Assembly (NCBI GenBank): GCA_023250385.1
Contig: JAHFAU010000070.1
Span: 1 to 9,302 of the forward strand
DNA length: 9,302 nucleotides
Reading direction: 5' to 3'
DNA from: Anaerolineales bacterium
GTDB taxonomy: Bacteria; Chloroflexota; Anaerolineae; Anaerolineales; E44-bin32
Each line of letters opens with the position of its first letter. Position 1 is the first letter of the stretch. The translations under genes were made by a program, and so were the position numbers. Positions 1-6,422 of this stretch are shown here, piece by piece. A model generated the notes under the pieces. The model was not told where the DNA came from. It did not search any database and was given only the letters and a program-made list of their open reading frames with translations.

Positions 1-92
1 AGTGGGCCTTTTACGGCGGTTTGGCGGTCGTTCTGGGAGCTGGGTTGGTGTTCTTGGCGAATCGGCGCAAAGCTCACCCGCCTGCTAGCTAG
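1..92 (+). CDS. C-terminal end of a membrane protein (partial, 5' end outside window)
   Basis: The frame whose first full codon is at position 3 reads 29 residues to a TAG at 90-92. About 19 hydrophobic, Gly/Ala/Leu/Val-rich residues (starting WAFYGGLAVV) are followed by a short basic tail with Arg-Arg-Lys. This is the usual look of a last transmembrane helix with a positively charged cytoplasmic end, as in major facilitator transporters, but 29 residues cannot name a family. The gene converges with the DUF255 gene on the other strand and their stop codons overlap by four bases, leaving no room for a separate terminator. It could be a chance reading frame, but the hydrophobic-then-basic pattern ending at a tight convergent junction argues for a real gene. 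Confidence 0.5.
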   Translation, partial: WAFYGGLAVVLGAGLVFLANRRKAHPPAS

Positions 93-2131
93 AGCCGGTC
101 CAATTGCCGGCCGAGCTCCTCCGGAGACGTCGTAGGCAGCTGGCAGGCGAAGCCCTGGCACAGGTAGGCGGTCGGTTTTCCCTCCTGCATTGACCGGTCG
201 GCCATCAAGTGCGGCAGTTCGGGGGGAGCGGGGAGTCCGCCCGCCTGGACCAAGTTGGGGAGGAAGCGGGAATCCGCGACTCCGGCCAGGGCGCGGAAGG
301 CCTCATCGTCCGGCGCGCCGGCGATCGCAAGCTGCAGTTGAGGCCCAACCGCAAAGTCGATTGCGCATAGCCAGCCGGCGAACGCAGTCGGATATTGGGC
401 GGCCGTCGGCGCTATTGCCCGCAGAAACGCTTCAGCGGGATCAACATAACGGGCCTCCCCCTCGAAGGCTCCGAGCTCCAGCAGCAGCATGCAGGCCAGG
501 GTGTTCCCGCTTGGGACCGGGCTATCTTGGACCGACTTCGGGCGGGCGATCAGGACTTCATGGTCGTGGCGAGTGTCGAAGAAGCCACCCTGTGGATCGG
601 CGAAGGCCGCCAGGATCTCCTCCGCCTGGGCCGCAGCTGCCCGATACCAACGTGGATTGAAATCTGCCTGATATAAGGAGAGCAAACCAAGTCCCAGGGC
701 GGCGTGGTCCTCCAGATAGGCCGAGTGGCGGGCCTGACCGGCGCGCCAGGAGCGGTGGAGCCGGCCGTCCGTAATCAGGTTCCCCAGCAGGAAGTCGGCC
801 TGCTGCTGAGCGGCGGCCAGATACTCTGCGCTCCCGGTTGCCCGGGCGGCCTCTGCCAGCGCCACCAGCGCCAACCCGTTCCAGCCCGTCAGGACTTTGT
901 CATCCAGCCCAGGGCGGATGCGCCCGGCCCGAGTGGCCATCATCTGCTTCCGCGCCGCGGCGAGCTCGGCGGCCACTGCCTCAATCGGCAGCCCGAATTG
1001 AACTGACAAGGCCTCGTCGTCGACGGAGCGATTCAAGATGTTTCTGCCCTCGAAGTTGCCGGCCTCGGTCACCCCGTAAGCTGCGAGGAAGAGTTCGGCG
1101 GCGGGACCCTCCCCCAGGGCGTTGCGGACATCCTGGAATGACCAGAGGTAATACTTGCCCTCCTCGCCCTCCGAGTCGGCGTCCAGCGAGGAGTAGAACC
1201 CACCGCTTGGATCGCGCAGCTCACCCAGCATGAATCCCAAGGTGGCCTGGACGACTTCCAGCAGAGTTCGATCGCCGGTCACCTGCCAGCCGTGCAGATA
1301 GGCGCGGACGAGCTGGGCGTTGTCATAGAGCATCTTCTCGAAATGCGGGACCAGCCAGCGCTCGTCCACCGAGTAGCGAGCGAATCCACCTGCCAGGTGA
1401 TCGAAGATTCCGCCGTCGGCCATCGAGCGGAGGGTCTTGGTCGCCATATCAAGCGCCAGTCGATCTCCGCCTCGAGCGTGGCGGCGGAGCAAGAATTCCA
1501 CCGCCATCGGCTGGGGAAACTTCGGGGCGCGGCCCCAGCCTCCGTGATTCCAGTCAAAGGTGCGGAAGAGCGCCTCGGCGGCAGAATGGAGAAGCGACTC
1601 ATCGAGTTCGCCCTCCTGCGGCTGCCAGGCCGGTGCCGCGCCGACTCGGACCGCAAGCTCGTCGCCCACCTTGCGCACGCCGGCCTGGTCCCCTTTCCAT
1701 TTCTCGGCGAGTCCGAGCAGCAGTTCGCGGAAGGAAGGCAGGTTGAAGCGCCGGTTGGGAGGGAAGTAAGTCCCCCCGTAGAACGGCTTCCCGTCCGGGG
1801 TTAGAAAAAGGGACATCGGCCAGCCGCCCTGGCCGGTCATCGCAACCACTGCGTCCATGTACAGGCTGTCGAGATCGGGGCGCTCCTCCCGATCCACCTT
1901 GATATTGACGAAGTGCTCGTTCATGATGGCGGCAGTCTCGGGATCCTCGAAGGATTCGTGCGCCATGACGTGGCACCAATGGCAGGCTGCGTACCCGATG
2001 CTGAGGAAGATTGGCTTGTCCTGGGCCGCGGCCAGGGCCAGCGCTTCCGGTCCCCAAGGATGCCAATCGACCGGGTTGTCGGCATGCTGCAGCAGATAGG
2101 GAGAGGTCTCACCGGTCAGACGGTTCGCCAT
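89..2131 (-). CDS. Thioredoxin-fold DUF255 protein (YyaL / SSP411 / SPATA20 family)
   Basis: A 680-residue protein, full length for this family. Residues 1-165 form the thioredoxin-like (DsbH-type) domain: the family opening with SPYLLQHADNPVDW at 10-23, the redox motif CHWC at 50-53, a DREERPDLD stretch at 80-88, and GGWPM at 102-106 before the FLTPDGKPFYGGTYFPP region. The rest resembles an (alpha/alpha)6-barrel of the glycan epimerase/glycosidase type, with the conserved stretches VPHFEKMLYDNAQL (261-274), SLDADSEGEEG (315-325), DDKVLTGWNGL (410-420) and YLEDHAALG (472-480). There is no signal peptide, so it is probably cytoplasmic. The biochemical role of the family is not established; a redox or sugar-related activity is inference from the folds. 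The ATG overlaps the scpA stop by one base (TAATG), so translation is probably coupled. It is the last gene of a leftward three-gene unit and I see no terminator after it. Confidence 0.95.
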   Translation of the reverse strand: MANRLTGETSPYLLQHADNPVDWHPWGPEALALAAAQDKPIFLSIGYAACHWCHVMAHESFEDPETAAIMNEHFVNIKVDREERPDLDSLYMDAVVAMTGQGGWPMSLFLTPDGKPFYGGTYFPPNRRFNLPSFRELLLGLAEKWKGDQAGVRKVGDELAVRVGAAPAWQPQEGELDESLLHSAAEALFRTFDWNHGGWGRAPKFPQPMAVEFLLRRHARGGDRLALDMATKTLRSMADGGIFDHLAGGFARYSVDERWLVPHFEKMLYDNAQLVRAYLHGWQVTGDRTLLEVVQATLGFMLGELRDPSGGFYSSLDADSEGEEGKYYLWSFQDVRNALGEGPAAELFLAAYGVTEAGNFEGRNILNRSVDDEALSVQFGLPIEAVAAELAAARKQMMATRAGRIRPGLDDKVLTGWNGLALVALAEAARATGSAEYLAAAQQQADFLLGNLITDGRLHRSWRAGQARHSAYLEDHAALGLGLLSLYQADFNPRWYRAAAAQAEEILAAFADPQGGFFDTRHDHEVLIARPKSVQDSPVPSGNTLACMLLLELGAFEGEARYVDPAEAFLRAIAPTAAQYPTAFAGWLCAIDFAVGPQLQLAIAGAPDDEAFRALAGVADSRFLPNLVQAGGLPAPPELPHLMADRSMQEGKPTAYLCQGFACQLPTTSPEELGRQLDRL

Positions 2132-2862
2132 TACTCCGCCATAAGGAAGTCCGGCCCCCGCGAGAGGCTGATGTCCGCAAAGAGCCGCTCCTGCCGGGCA
2201 ATCACCCGGTTCGATGTGATCAGCTGCAGAACTGCGAGGAACGAAACGACGATGTCCAGCCGGCTGGTCGCGCCGGAGAGGATCTCTTGAAAAGTGACCG
2301 TGTCTCGCTTTTCCAGGGCGGCAACCACCGCTTCAATCTTCTCACGGATGGCGATCTTGGGTGGCTCGACATCGTCTTCCAGGGAGGACGATTCCCCCAT
2401 CGCGCTGAGCGCTTCCTGCATGGCCTCTAAGAGCGCTTCGGTGCCCAGGCCCGCCAGATCGAGCTGCGGGGTCAGGGCGGGCTCGGTTACCGTGCGAAGG
2501 TAGGTGCGCAGCCCGGCCTGCTCGCGTGACTCGAGCTGCCCGGCGGCTTGTTTGAACTGTCGATAGAGCAGAAGCTGCCGGGCCAACGCATCGCCAGGAT
2601 CCTCTTCCCCCTCTTCTCGGGCGGGCGGGCTGGGAAGCAGCGCTTCCGATTTGATCTGCAGCAGCTTGGCGGCGATCACCAGAAATTCTGCCAGTTCGGA
2701 TAAGGACCGCTGAGGAAGGTGCCCCAGGTATTCCAGGTACTGATCGGTGACGCTGGCCAGGGCTACCTTGGTGATATCGAGCTGTTCGCGCTCGATCAGT
2801 TGGAGCAGCAGGTCGAGCGGCCCCTCAAAGACCGGCAGCCGGACGCTGTAGCTTGACCCCAT
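2131..2862 (-). CDS. scpA: Segregation and condensation protein A
   Basis: ScpA is the kleisin subunit of the bacterial Smc-ScpAB condensin: it bridges the Smc heads and binds ScpB to compact and separate sister chromosomes. The 243 residues are a normal ScpA length. The N-terminal Smc-neck-binding part has the family signature FEGPLDLLLQLIE (about 13-25), then LDITKVALASVTDQYLEYL and the helical stretch ELAEFLVIAAKLLQIKSEALLP. An acidic, variable linker follows (EEGEEDPGD). The C-terminal winged-helix part contains VTFQEIL, then a helix-rich run ending LQLITSNRVIARQE. The start is fixed by a one-base overlap with the upstream zinc-ribbon gene (TGATG), and no strong Shine-Dalgarno sequence precedes it, so translation is probably coupled. 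scpB, the usual next gene, is missing here: the following gene is the DUF255 protein. Confidence 0.96.
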   Translation of the reverse strand: MGSSYSVRLPVFEGPLDLLLQLIEREQLDITKVALASVTDQYLEYLGHLPQRSLSELAEFLVIAAKLLQIKSEALLPSPPAREEGEEDPGDALARQLLLYRQFKQAAGQLESREQAGLRTYLRTVTEPALTPQLDLAGLGTEALLEAMQEALSAMGESSSLEDDVEPPKIAIREKIEAVVAALEKRDTVTFQEILSGATSRLDIVVSFLAVLQLITSNRVIARQERLFADISLSRGPDFLMAE

Positions 2863-3341
2863 CAGCCCGCCGCGCGGATCGCGAGGATGAGCAGTAAGAG
2901 CAGGATCAGCCCGAGCAGCCCGGCTGCCCCGTAGAAAAGCAGCTGCCGGTCCCGTTCTCGGCTTCGGACACGTTCCTCAGCTTCGGACTTTAGCCGGCGA
3001 CGATCTACATCCACCAGCGCCTCGAAACGGCGGGCGGAGGCCTCCGCCTCGGCGACTTTCAGCGCCCCTACCTGAGTTCTTAGCCTTCGGAGCCAGAGGG
3101 GCGGGCCTGTTCCCCCCTGGCGGTTGAGCACGCTGGCGACGATCGAAAGTGGCTCGTGACAATTGAAACACAGGTCCGCACCTTCTTGGTTTTCGGCGCC
3201 GCAGGTGGGACAGACCATTCGCTGGGCCGCCAGCGCGATTCCACAGTACTGGCATTCAAAGGCAGCCTCCCCGTCGAAAAACAGACCGGCGGCCGTGCAT
3301 GCGGGGCACTCCAGGCCGCGTTCGCTGGCGGAATCCGACAT
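2862..3341 (-). CDS. Double zinc-ribbon protein with coiled coil and C-terminal membrane anchor
   Basis: I do not recognise a named family for this 159-residue protein, but its architecture is readable. Four CxxC pairs lie at C12/C15, C30/C33, C44/C47 and C58/C61, spaced as two tandem zinc ribbons (14 and 10 residues between knuckles). Residues about 95-132 are rich in Ala, Glu and Arg with helical periodicity, probably a short coiled coil. Residues about 134-155 are a strong transmembrane helix dominated by Leu, Ile and Gly, followed by a very short Arg-containing end. There is no N-terminal signal, so the ribbons and coil would face the cytoplasm in a tail-anchored layout. It is the first gene of the scpA unit, overlapping scpA by one base. 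The ATG is chosen because a perfect TATAAT lies 8 bases upstream, implying an almost leaderless mRNA. Function is unknown; a membrane tether or adaptor role is only inference. Confidence 0.8.
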   Translation of the reverse strand: MSDSASERGLECPACTAAGLFFDGEAAFECQYCGIALAAQRMVCPTCGAENQEGADLCFNCHEPLSIVASVLNRQGGTGPPLWLRRLRTQVGALKVAEAEASARRFEALVDVDRRRLKSEAEERVRSRERDRQLLFYGAAGLLGLILLLLLILAIRAAG

Positions 3342-3349
3342 TCGTTGCG

Positions 3350-3355
3350 ATTATA
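3350..3355 (-). promoter_or_regulatory. -10 element (TATAAT) of the zinc-ribbon/scpA/DUF255 unit
   Basis: On the minus strand a perfect TATAAT ends 8 bases before the ATG at 3341. With normal spacing, transcription would start at about 3343-3341, on or within two bases of the start codon, so the mRNA would be leaderless or nearly so. There is no Shine-Dalgarno sequence in the gap. The region 17 bases further upstream is a G/C run and shows no TTGACA-like -35. Confidence 0.55.
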
Positions 3356-3439
3356 CAAGGGGGTCGGGCGGCCTGGGGCCGCTCCCCGCGTCCGGGCGGC
3401 AGCTCTGAAGCGGCGGGCGCCTGCCAGGGTGACCGGCGT

Positions 3440-3471
3440 GATAAGATAAACTCAGTCTTGCAGGGAAGGAG
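3440..3471 (+). promoter_or_regulatory. Candidate -10 and ribosome binding site of the thioredoxin gene
   Basis: An A/T-rich island in otherwise G/C-rich DNA reads GATAAGATAAACT. GATAAA at 3445-3450 is a plausible -10, but no convincing -35 lies at the right distance. A good Shine-Dalgarno AAGGAG at 3466-3471 sits ten bases before the ATG at 3482. The ribosome site decides the start; the promoter itself is weakly supported. Confidence 0.4.
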
Positions 3472-3481
3472 TCATAAGGAA

Positions 3482-3856
3482 ATGATCGTAGGCGAACCGG
3501 TACATGTGACCGACGAAGCCTTTGAGAAGGCAGTGCTGCAGTCCGCCACACCGGTGATCGTGGATTTTTGGGCTCCGTGGTGCGGGCCGTGCCGCATGGT
3601 TGCCCCGGTCTTGGAGAAGTTTGCGGCCGAGTATCAGGGCCGTTTGATCGTGGCTAAGGTCAATACCGACGACAATCCTCAGTGGGCGGGCCAGTTCGAC
3701 GTGCGGGGGATCCCAACGATGCTCTTCGTCGCTGGCGGAAAGGTAATTCACCGTCAGGTCGGCGCGCTGCCGGAGCCCTACCTGCGCGACATGGTGGAGG
3801 AATTCCTGGGGGCCGTTGAGGAAGTTGCCGCAGGGACGAACGGTAAAGAGGCTTGA
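3482..3856 (+). CDS. trxA: Thioredoxin
   Basis: A 124-residue cytoplasmic thioredoxin that reduces protein disulfides using electrons from thioredoxin reductase. It has the classic active site WCGPC (W33, C34, G35, P36, C37), the buried acid D28 in the VDFWAPW strand, the cis-proline P78 in GIPT, and the GG turn before the last strand (FVAGGKV). The frame stays open upstream of the ATG, but the ATG at 3482 is chosen because AAGGAG lies ten bases before it and because the upstream codons give a non-thioredoxin, Arg/Gly-rich sequence. A tail of about 15 residues after the last helix (from EEVAAG) makes it slightly longer than the usual ~108 residues. It stands alone between a divergent promoter region and a strong terminator, so it is probably monocistronic. 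It is divergent from the unit that encodes the DUF255 thioredoxin-fold protein. Confidence 0.95.
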   Translation: MIVGEPVHVTDEAFEKAVLQSATPVIVDFWAPWCGPCRMVAPVLEKFAAEYQGRLIVAKVNTDDNPQWAGQFDVRGIPTMLFVAGGKVIHRQVGALPEPYLRDMVEEFLGAVEEVAAGTNGKEA

Positions 3857-3877
3857 AGCGCGATCCCCGGAATTCAC

Positions 3878-3904
3878 ACCGGGCGGAACCTCCGCCCGGT
3901 TTTT
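3878..3904 (+). terminator. Intrinsic terminator after the thioredoxin gene
   Basis: A perfect 10-bp stem, ACCGGGCGGA paired with TCCGCCCGGT, encloses a three-base loop (ACC) and runs directly into a T tract (TTTTT from the last stem base to 3904). It begins 21 bases after the thioredoxin stop. On the minus strand the hairpin follows the fabH stop by about 20 bases but is not followed by a T run, so it is a good terminator only for the rightward transcript, though it may still slow or protect the end of the fabF-fabH mRNA. Confidence 0.9.
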
Positions 3905-3924
3905 GATTCTGGCGGCCGCGGGGC

Positions 3925-5049
3925 TCAGTCCGGCGGCCGGGAGCTGGTCCGAAAGATCAGACTGTCCAGCCGGCGGCCGATCCGACGCCCAATCGAGCGC
4001 AGCCGGGCCCGCGACACGAGGAGGGTGCTTCGTCGGCCGTCGACTTTCAACGGCCGTTCCCGTTCGGTAAGGGTCATCGCCAAGGCACCCCAGGTGAGCC
4101 CGGCCCCGAAGCCGACCAATACCAGGTTGTCCCCAGTACGGATCCGTCCCTGGTCCCACGCCTCGCAGAATGCGATCGGGATCGAAGCCGTGGAGGTATT
4201 GCCGTAGCGCTCGATATTGATGACAAAACGGTCGAGCGGCAGTTTGAGTCCCCGAGCGGCAGCCTCGATGATCCGGAGGTTGGCCTGGTGAGGAATCACC
4301 AGCGAGATGTCTTCCACCCGCATCCCGGCCTCTTCGATGACCTCCCGAGTGGCCGAGGCCATCACTCGGGTGGCGAAACGGAAGACCTCCCGGCCATTCA
4401 TCTGGATGTAATGCATGTTTTCCCGCACGGTCTCCAAGGTGGTCGGCATGTAGCTGCCTCCGGCCGGGATGGAGAGCAGCTCGCCGCCTGAGCCGTCGGA
4501 GCGCATCACGCTGGAGAGGACGCCGCCAGGCCAATCGCGCCCCTCAATCAGAAAAGCGCCGGCGCCGTCGCCAAATAGGATGGCGGTCGAGCGATCCTGG
4601 TAGTTGACCAGGCGGGAGAGCGTCTCCGACCCGATGACCAACGCGGTGTCGATCGATCCGGAGCGGACCGCCTGAGCGGCCATGTTGAGCGCAAAGATGA
4701 ATCCGGTACACGCAGCCAGCAGGTCGAACGCGCCGGCCTGGCTGGCGCCGATTTGGTCCTGCACGATGGAGGCGGTTGCGGGAAAGAGATGCTCAGGCGA
4801 GCAAGTCGCAACGATGATCAGATCGACTTCGCTGGCAGCGACTCCCGTGCCGTGCAGTGCACGCAGGGCAGCCTGGGTGGCCAGGCTGGCAGTTGTATCA
4901 GTCTTGCTGGCGATCCGCCGTTCGCGGATTCCGGTCCGGTCGAGGATCCATCCGTCGTTGGTGTTGACGATTTTCTCGAGATCTTGGTTGGTAAGAACGC
5001 GCTCGGGAACCGCCATCCCCCAGCCCGTTATGTGGGCATAGCGGGTCAT
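3925..5049 (-). CDS. fabH: Beta-ketoacyl-ACP synthase III
   Basis: FabH starts type II fatty acid synthesis by condensing an acyl-CoA primer with malonyl-ACP. The catalytic triad is visible: Cys114 in AACTGF, His254 in IPHQAN and Asn284 in YGNTSTASIP. The family segments DGWILDRTGIRERR (32-45), LFGDGAGAFL (158-167) and GFGAGLTWG (313-321) are all present. The protein is 374 residues, longer than the usual 310-335. The normal end falls near residue 328, and the extra ~46 residues contain 13 Arg and one Lys and look like a cationic amphipathic helix. The ATG overlaps the fabF stop in an ATGA, so the two are probably translated together. Starter-unit preference (acetyl-CoA or branched acyl-CoA) cannot be read with confidence. 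A 3-oxoacyl synthase III-like protein with another role is possible, but the FAS-II partner next door makes FabH the best call. Confidence 0.94.
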   Translation of the reverse strand: MTRYAHITGWGMAVPERVLTNQDLEKIVNTNDGWILDRTGIRERRIASKTDTTASLATQAALRALHGTGVAASEVDLIIVATCSPEHLFPATASIVQDQIGASQAGAFDLLAACTGFIFALNMAAQAVRSGSIDTALVIGSETLSRLVNYQDRSTAILFGDGAGAFLIEGRDWPGGVLSSVMRSDGSGGELLSIPAGGSYMPTTLETVRENMHYIQMNGREVFRFATRVMASATREVIEEAGMRVEDISLVIPHQANLRIIEAAARGLKLPLDRFVINIERYGNTSTASIPIAFCEAWDQGRIRTGDNLVLVGFGAGLTWGALAMTLTERERPLKVDGRRSTLLVSRARLRSIGRRIGRRLDSLIFRTSSRPPD

Positions 5050-6311
5050 GTTCCATGCACATCCGAGTTCCCATCAACCTTCCCGAGGATGAGGGTGGCA
5101 TTGTGGCCGCCAAAGCCAAATGAGTTCGACATGACGTAGCGCAGGTCTTTCGTGCGCTTGTAGTTCGGAACGTAATCCAGGTCGCAGTCCGGATCCGGGG
5201 TCTCGTAGTTGATCGTGGGCGGGAGGACTTTCTCCTCGATCGCTTTGACGCAGAACAGCGCTTCGATAGCGCCGGCCGCCCCCAGCATGTGTCCGGTCAT
5301 CGACTTGGTCGAAGAGACCGGTATGTCATAAGCCGCCTCTCCAAACACGTTCTTGATGGCCGCCGTTTCACTCATGTCATTGAGCTTGGTGCTCGTGCCG
5401 TGGGCGTTGATGTATTCGATCTGCCTGGGTGCAAGCTCCGCGTCCTGCAGCGCCAGCCGCATGCAGGCCGCTGCGCCGGCGCCGCTCTGGGCCGGGGCGG
5501 TGATGTGGAATGCGTCATTGGTAGAGGCATAGCCTAATACTTCCGCCAGGATAGGGGCTCGACGGGACATTGCCTGCTCATAGGATTCGAGCACCATGGC
5601 CGCGCCGCCCTCGGCCGCGACGAATCCATCCCGATAGAGATCGAATGGGCGGGAAGCGCCCTCCGGATGGTCGTTACGTTTGGAGATGGCGTCCATGTTG
5701 TTAAAGCCGGCCATCGCCACCGAGACGATGCCTGCCTCTGCTCCGCCGGCGACCATAACGTCTGCATCGCCGCGTCGAATCATCTCAGCGGCTTCCCCAA
5801 TGGCATTCGTGCTCGAAGCGCAGGCGGTCACTACCGCCATGTTTGGGCCGCGCAAACCGAAGGCGATTGCGACCTGGCCGGCCGCGGTATCCGGCAGCAT
5901 CATCGGGACCGTGAAAGGACTCACCCATTTCGGGCCGCGCTCGAGGAATTTCCGCATCTCCTCAACGATTGTCCCGATGCCCCCGATGCCGGTCCCAATG
6001 ATCGAACCGATCCGATCTCGGTTGGCTTCGTTGACAATCAGTTTGGCGTGTTCGATAGCCTGGCGAGTGGCGACCAGCGCGAATTGGGCAAACCGATCGA
6101 CCCGGCGGGCAAGCTTATGACCGAGCTCCGTCACCGGATCAAAGCCTTTGACCTCGGCTGCGATCCGGGTAATGAAGGCGCTGGCGTCAAACAGGGTGAT
6201 CGGGCCGACGCCCGAGCGACCCTCCAAGAGGGCCGACCAGGTCTCCTTGACCGTGTTCCCTAGTGGCGTGATCGCGCCCAGCCCGGTGATGACTACCCGC
6301 GTTCTACTCAC
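5046..6311 (-). CDS. fabF: Beta-ketoacyl-ACP synthase II
   Basis: FabF extends the growing acyl chain with malonyl-ACP in fatty acid synthesis. The protein is 421 residues from the GTG at 6311, normal for the family. The Cys-His-His triad is present: Cys164 in TACASS, His304 in NAHGTST and His341 in KSMTGHMLGAAG, with Lys336 before it. The glycine-rich FGFGGHNATL closes the protein, and the opening RVVITGLGAITPLG is typical. I prefer GTG at 6311 over the TTG one codon upstream (6314): the Shine-Dalgarno GGAGG at 6321-6317 is five bases from the GTG but only two from the TTG. It leads a two-gene unit with fabH, joined by a four-base ATGA overlap. acpP, fabD and fabG, often in the same cluster, are absent. 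FabB-type specificity cannot be excluded but FabF is the better match. Confidence 0.96.
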   Translation of the reverse strand: MSRTRVVITGLGAITPLGNTVKETWSALLEGRSGVGPITLFDASAFITRIAAEVKGFDPVTELGHKLARRVDRFAQFALVATRQAIEHAKLIVNEANRDRIGSIIGTGIGGIGTIVEEMRKFLERGPKWVSPFTVPMMLPDTAAGQVAIAFGLRGPNMAVVTACASSTNAIGEAAEMIRRGDADVMVAGGAEAGIVSVAMAGFNNMDAISKRNDHPEGASRPFDLYRDGFVAAEGGAAMVLESYEQAMSRRAPILAEVLGYASTNDAFHITAPAQSGAGAAACMRLALQDAELAPRQIEYINAHGTSTKLNDMSETAAIKNVFGEAAYDIPVSSTKSMTGHMLGAAGAIEALFCVKAIEEKVLPPTINYETPDPDCDLDYVPNYKRTKDLRYVMSNSFGFGGHNATLILGKVDGNSDVHGT

Positions 6312-6316
6312 CAATT

Positions 6317-6345
6317 CCTCCGGTGGAAAGGTTCGCGGGAGTATA
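6317..6345 (-). promoter_or_regulatory. Candidate -10 (TATACT) and ribosome binding site of fabF-fabH
   Basis: On the minus strand TATACT (6345-6340) lies about 30 bases upstream of the fabF start, giving a predicted start near 6333 and a leader of about 22 bases. GGAGG at 6321-6317 is a strong Shine-Dalgarno, and its position selects the GTG at 6311 as the start. No clear -35 is seen upstream, only a C-rich run. Confidence 0.45.
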
Positions 6346-6354
6346 ACACTCTGG

Positions 6355-6386
6355 TTGAGCTGGGGGTGTGGGCCTCATGATAAAAT
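6355..6386 (+). promoter_or_regulatory. Candidate promoter of the SDR-GNAT-racemase unit
   Basis: TTGAGC at 6355-6360 is followed, after 18 bases, by GATAAA at 6379-6384, overlapping TAAAAT at 6381-6386. The pair would start transcription near 6392, about 30 bases before the ATG at 6423. The leader holds a weak purine-rich ribosome site (GGCGGA, 6406-6411). The arrangement is back-to-back with the fabF promoter. Support is by motif likeness only. Confidence 0.35.
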
Positions 6387-6422
6387 CCGGCGTCCCCGCC
6401 CGGAAGGCGGACTCCCACTCTT

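Noticed and set aside
3299..3481. A longer thioredoxin reading from 3299, giving a 61-residue N-terminal extension.
   Set aside because: The extra sequence is Arg/Gly/Pro-rich, overlaps the divergent zinc-ribbon gene and its -10, and the ATG at 3482 has a well-placed AAGGAG.
3452..4534. A 360-residue minus-strand open frame covering the trx region and part of fabH.
   Set aside because: It lies out of frame inside fabH and antisense to thioredoxin, both of which have intact catalytic motifs. Its Arg/Pro/Gly-rich composition is typical of a G/C-rich shadow frame.
5667..6263. A 198-residue plus-strand open frame antisense to fabF.
   Set aside because: FabF is intact with its full Cys-His-His triad, and long antisense frames are expected in G/C-rich codon usage.
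6393..6412. An imperfect hairpin (GTC..CGCC with GGCGGAC) overlapping the weak ribosome site of the SDR gene, considered as a translational switch.
   Set aside because: The stem is short and bulged, and in such G/C-rich DNA it is easily explained by chance; no ligand-binding fold surrounds it.
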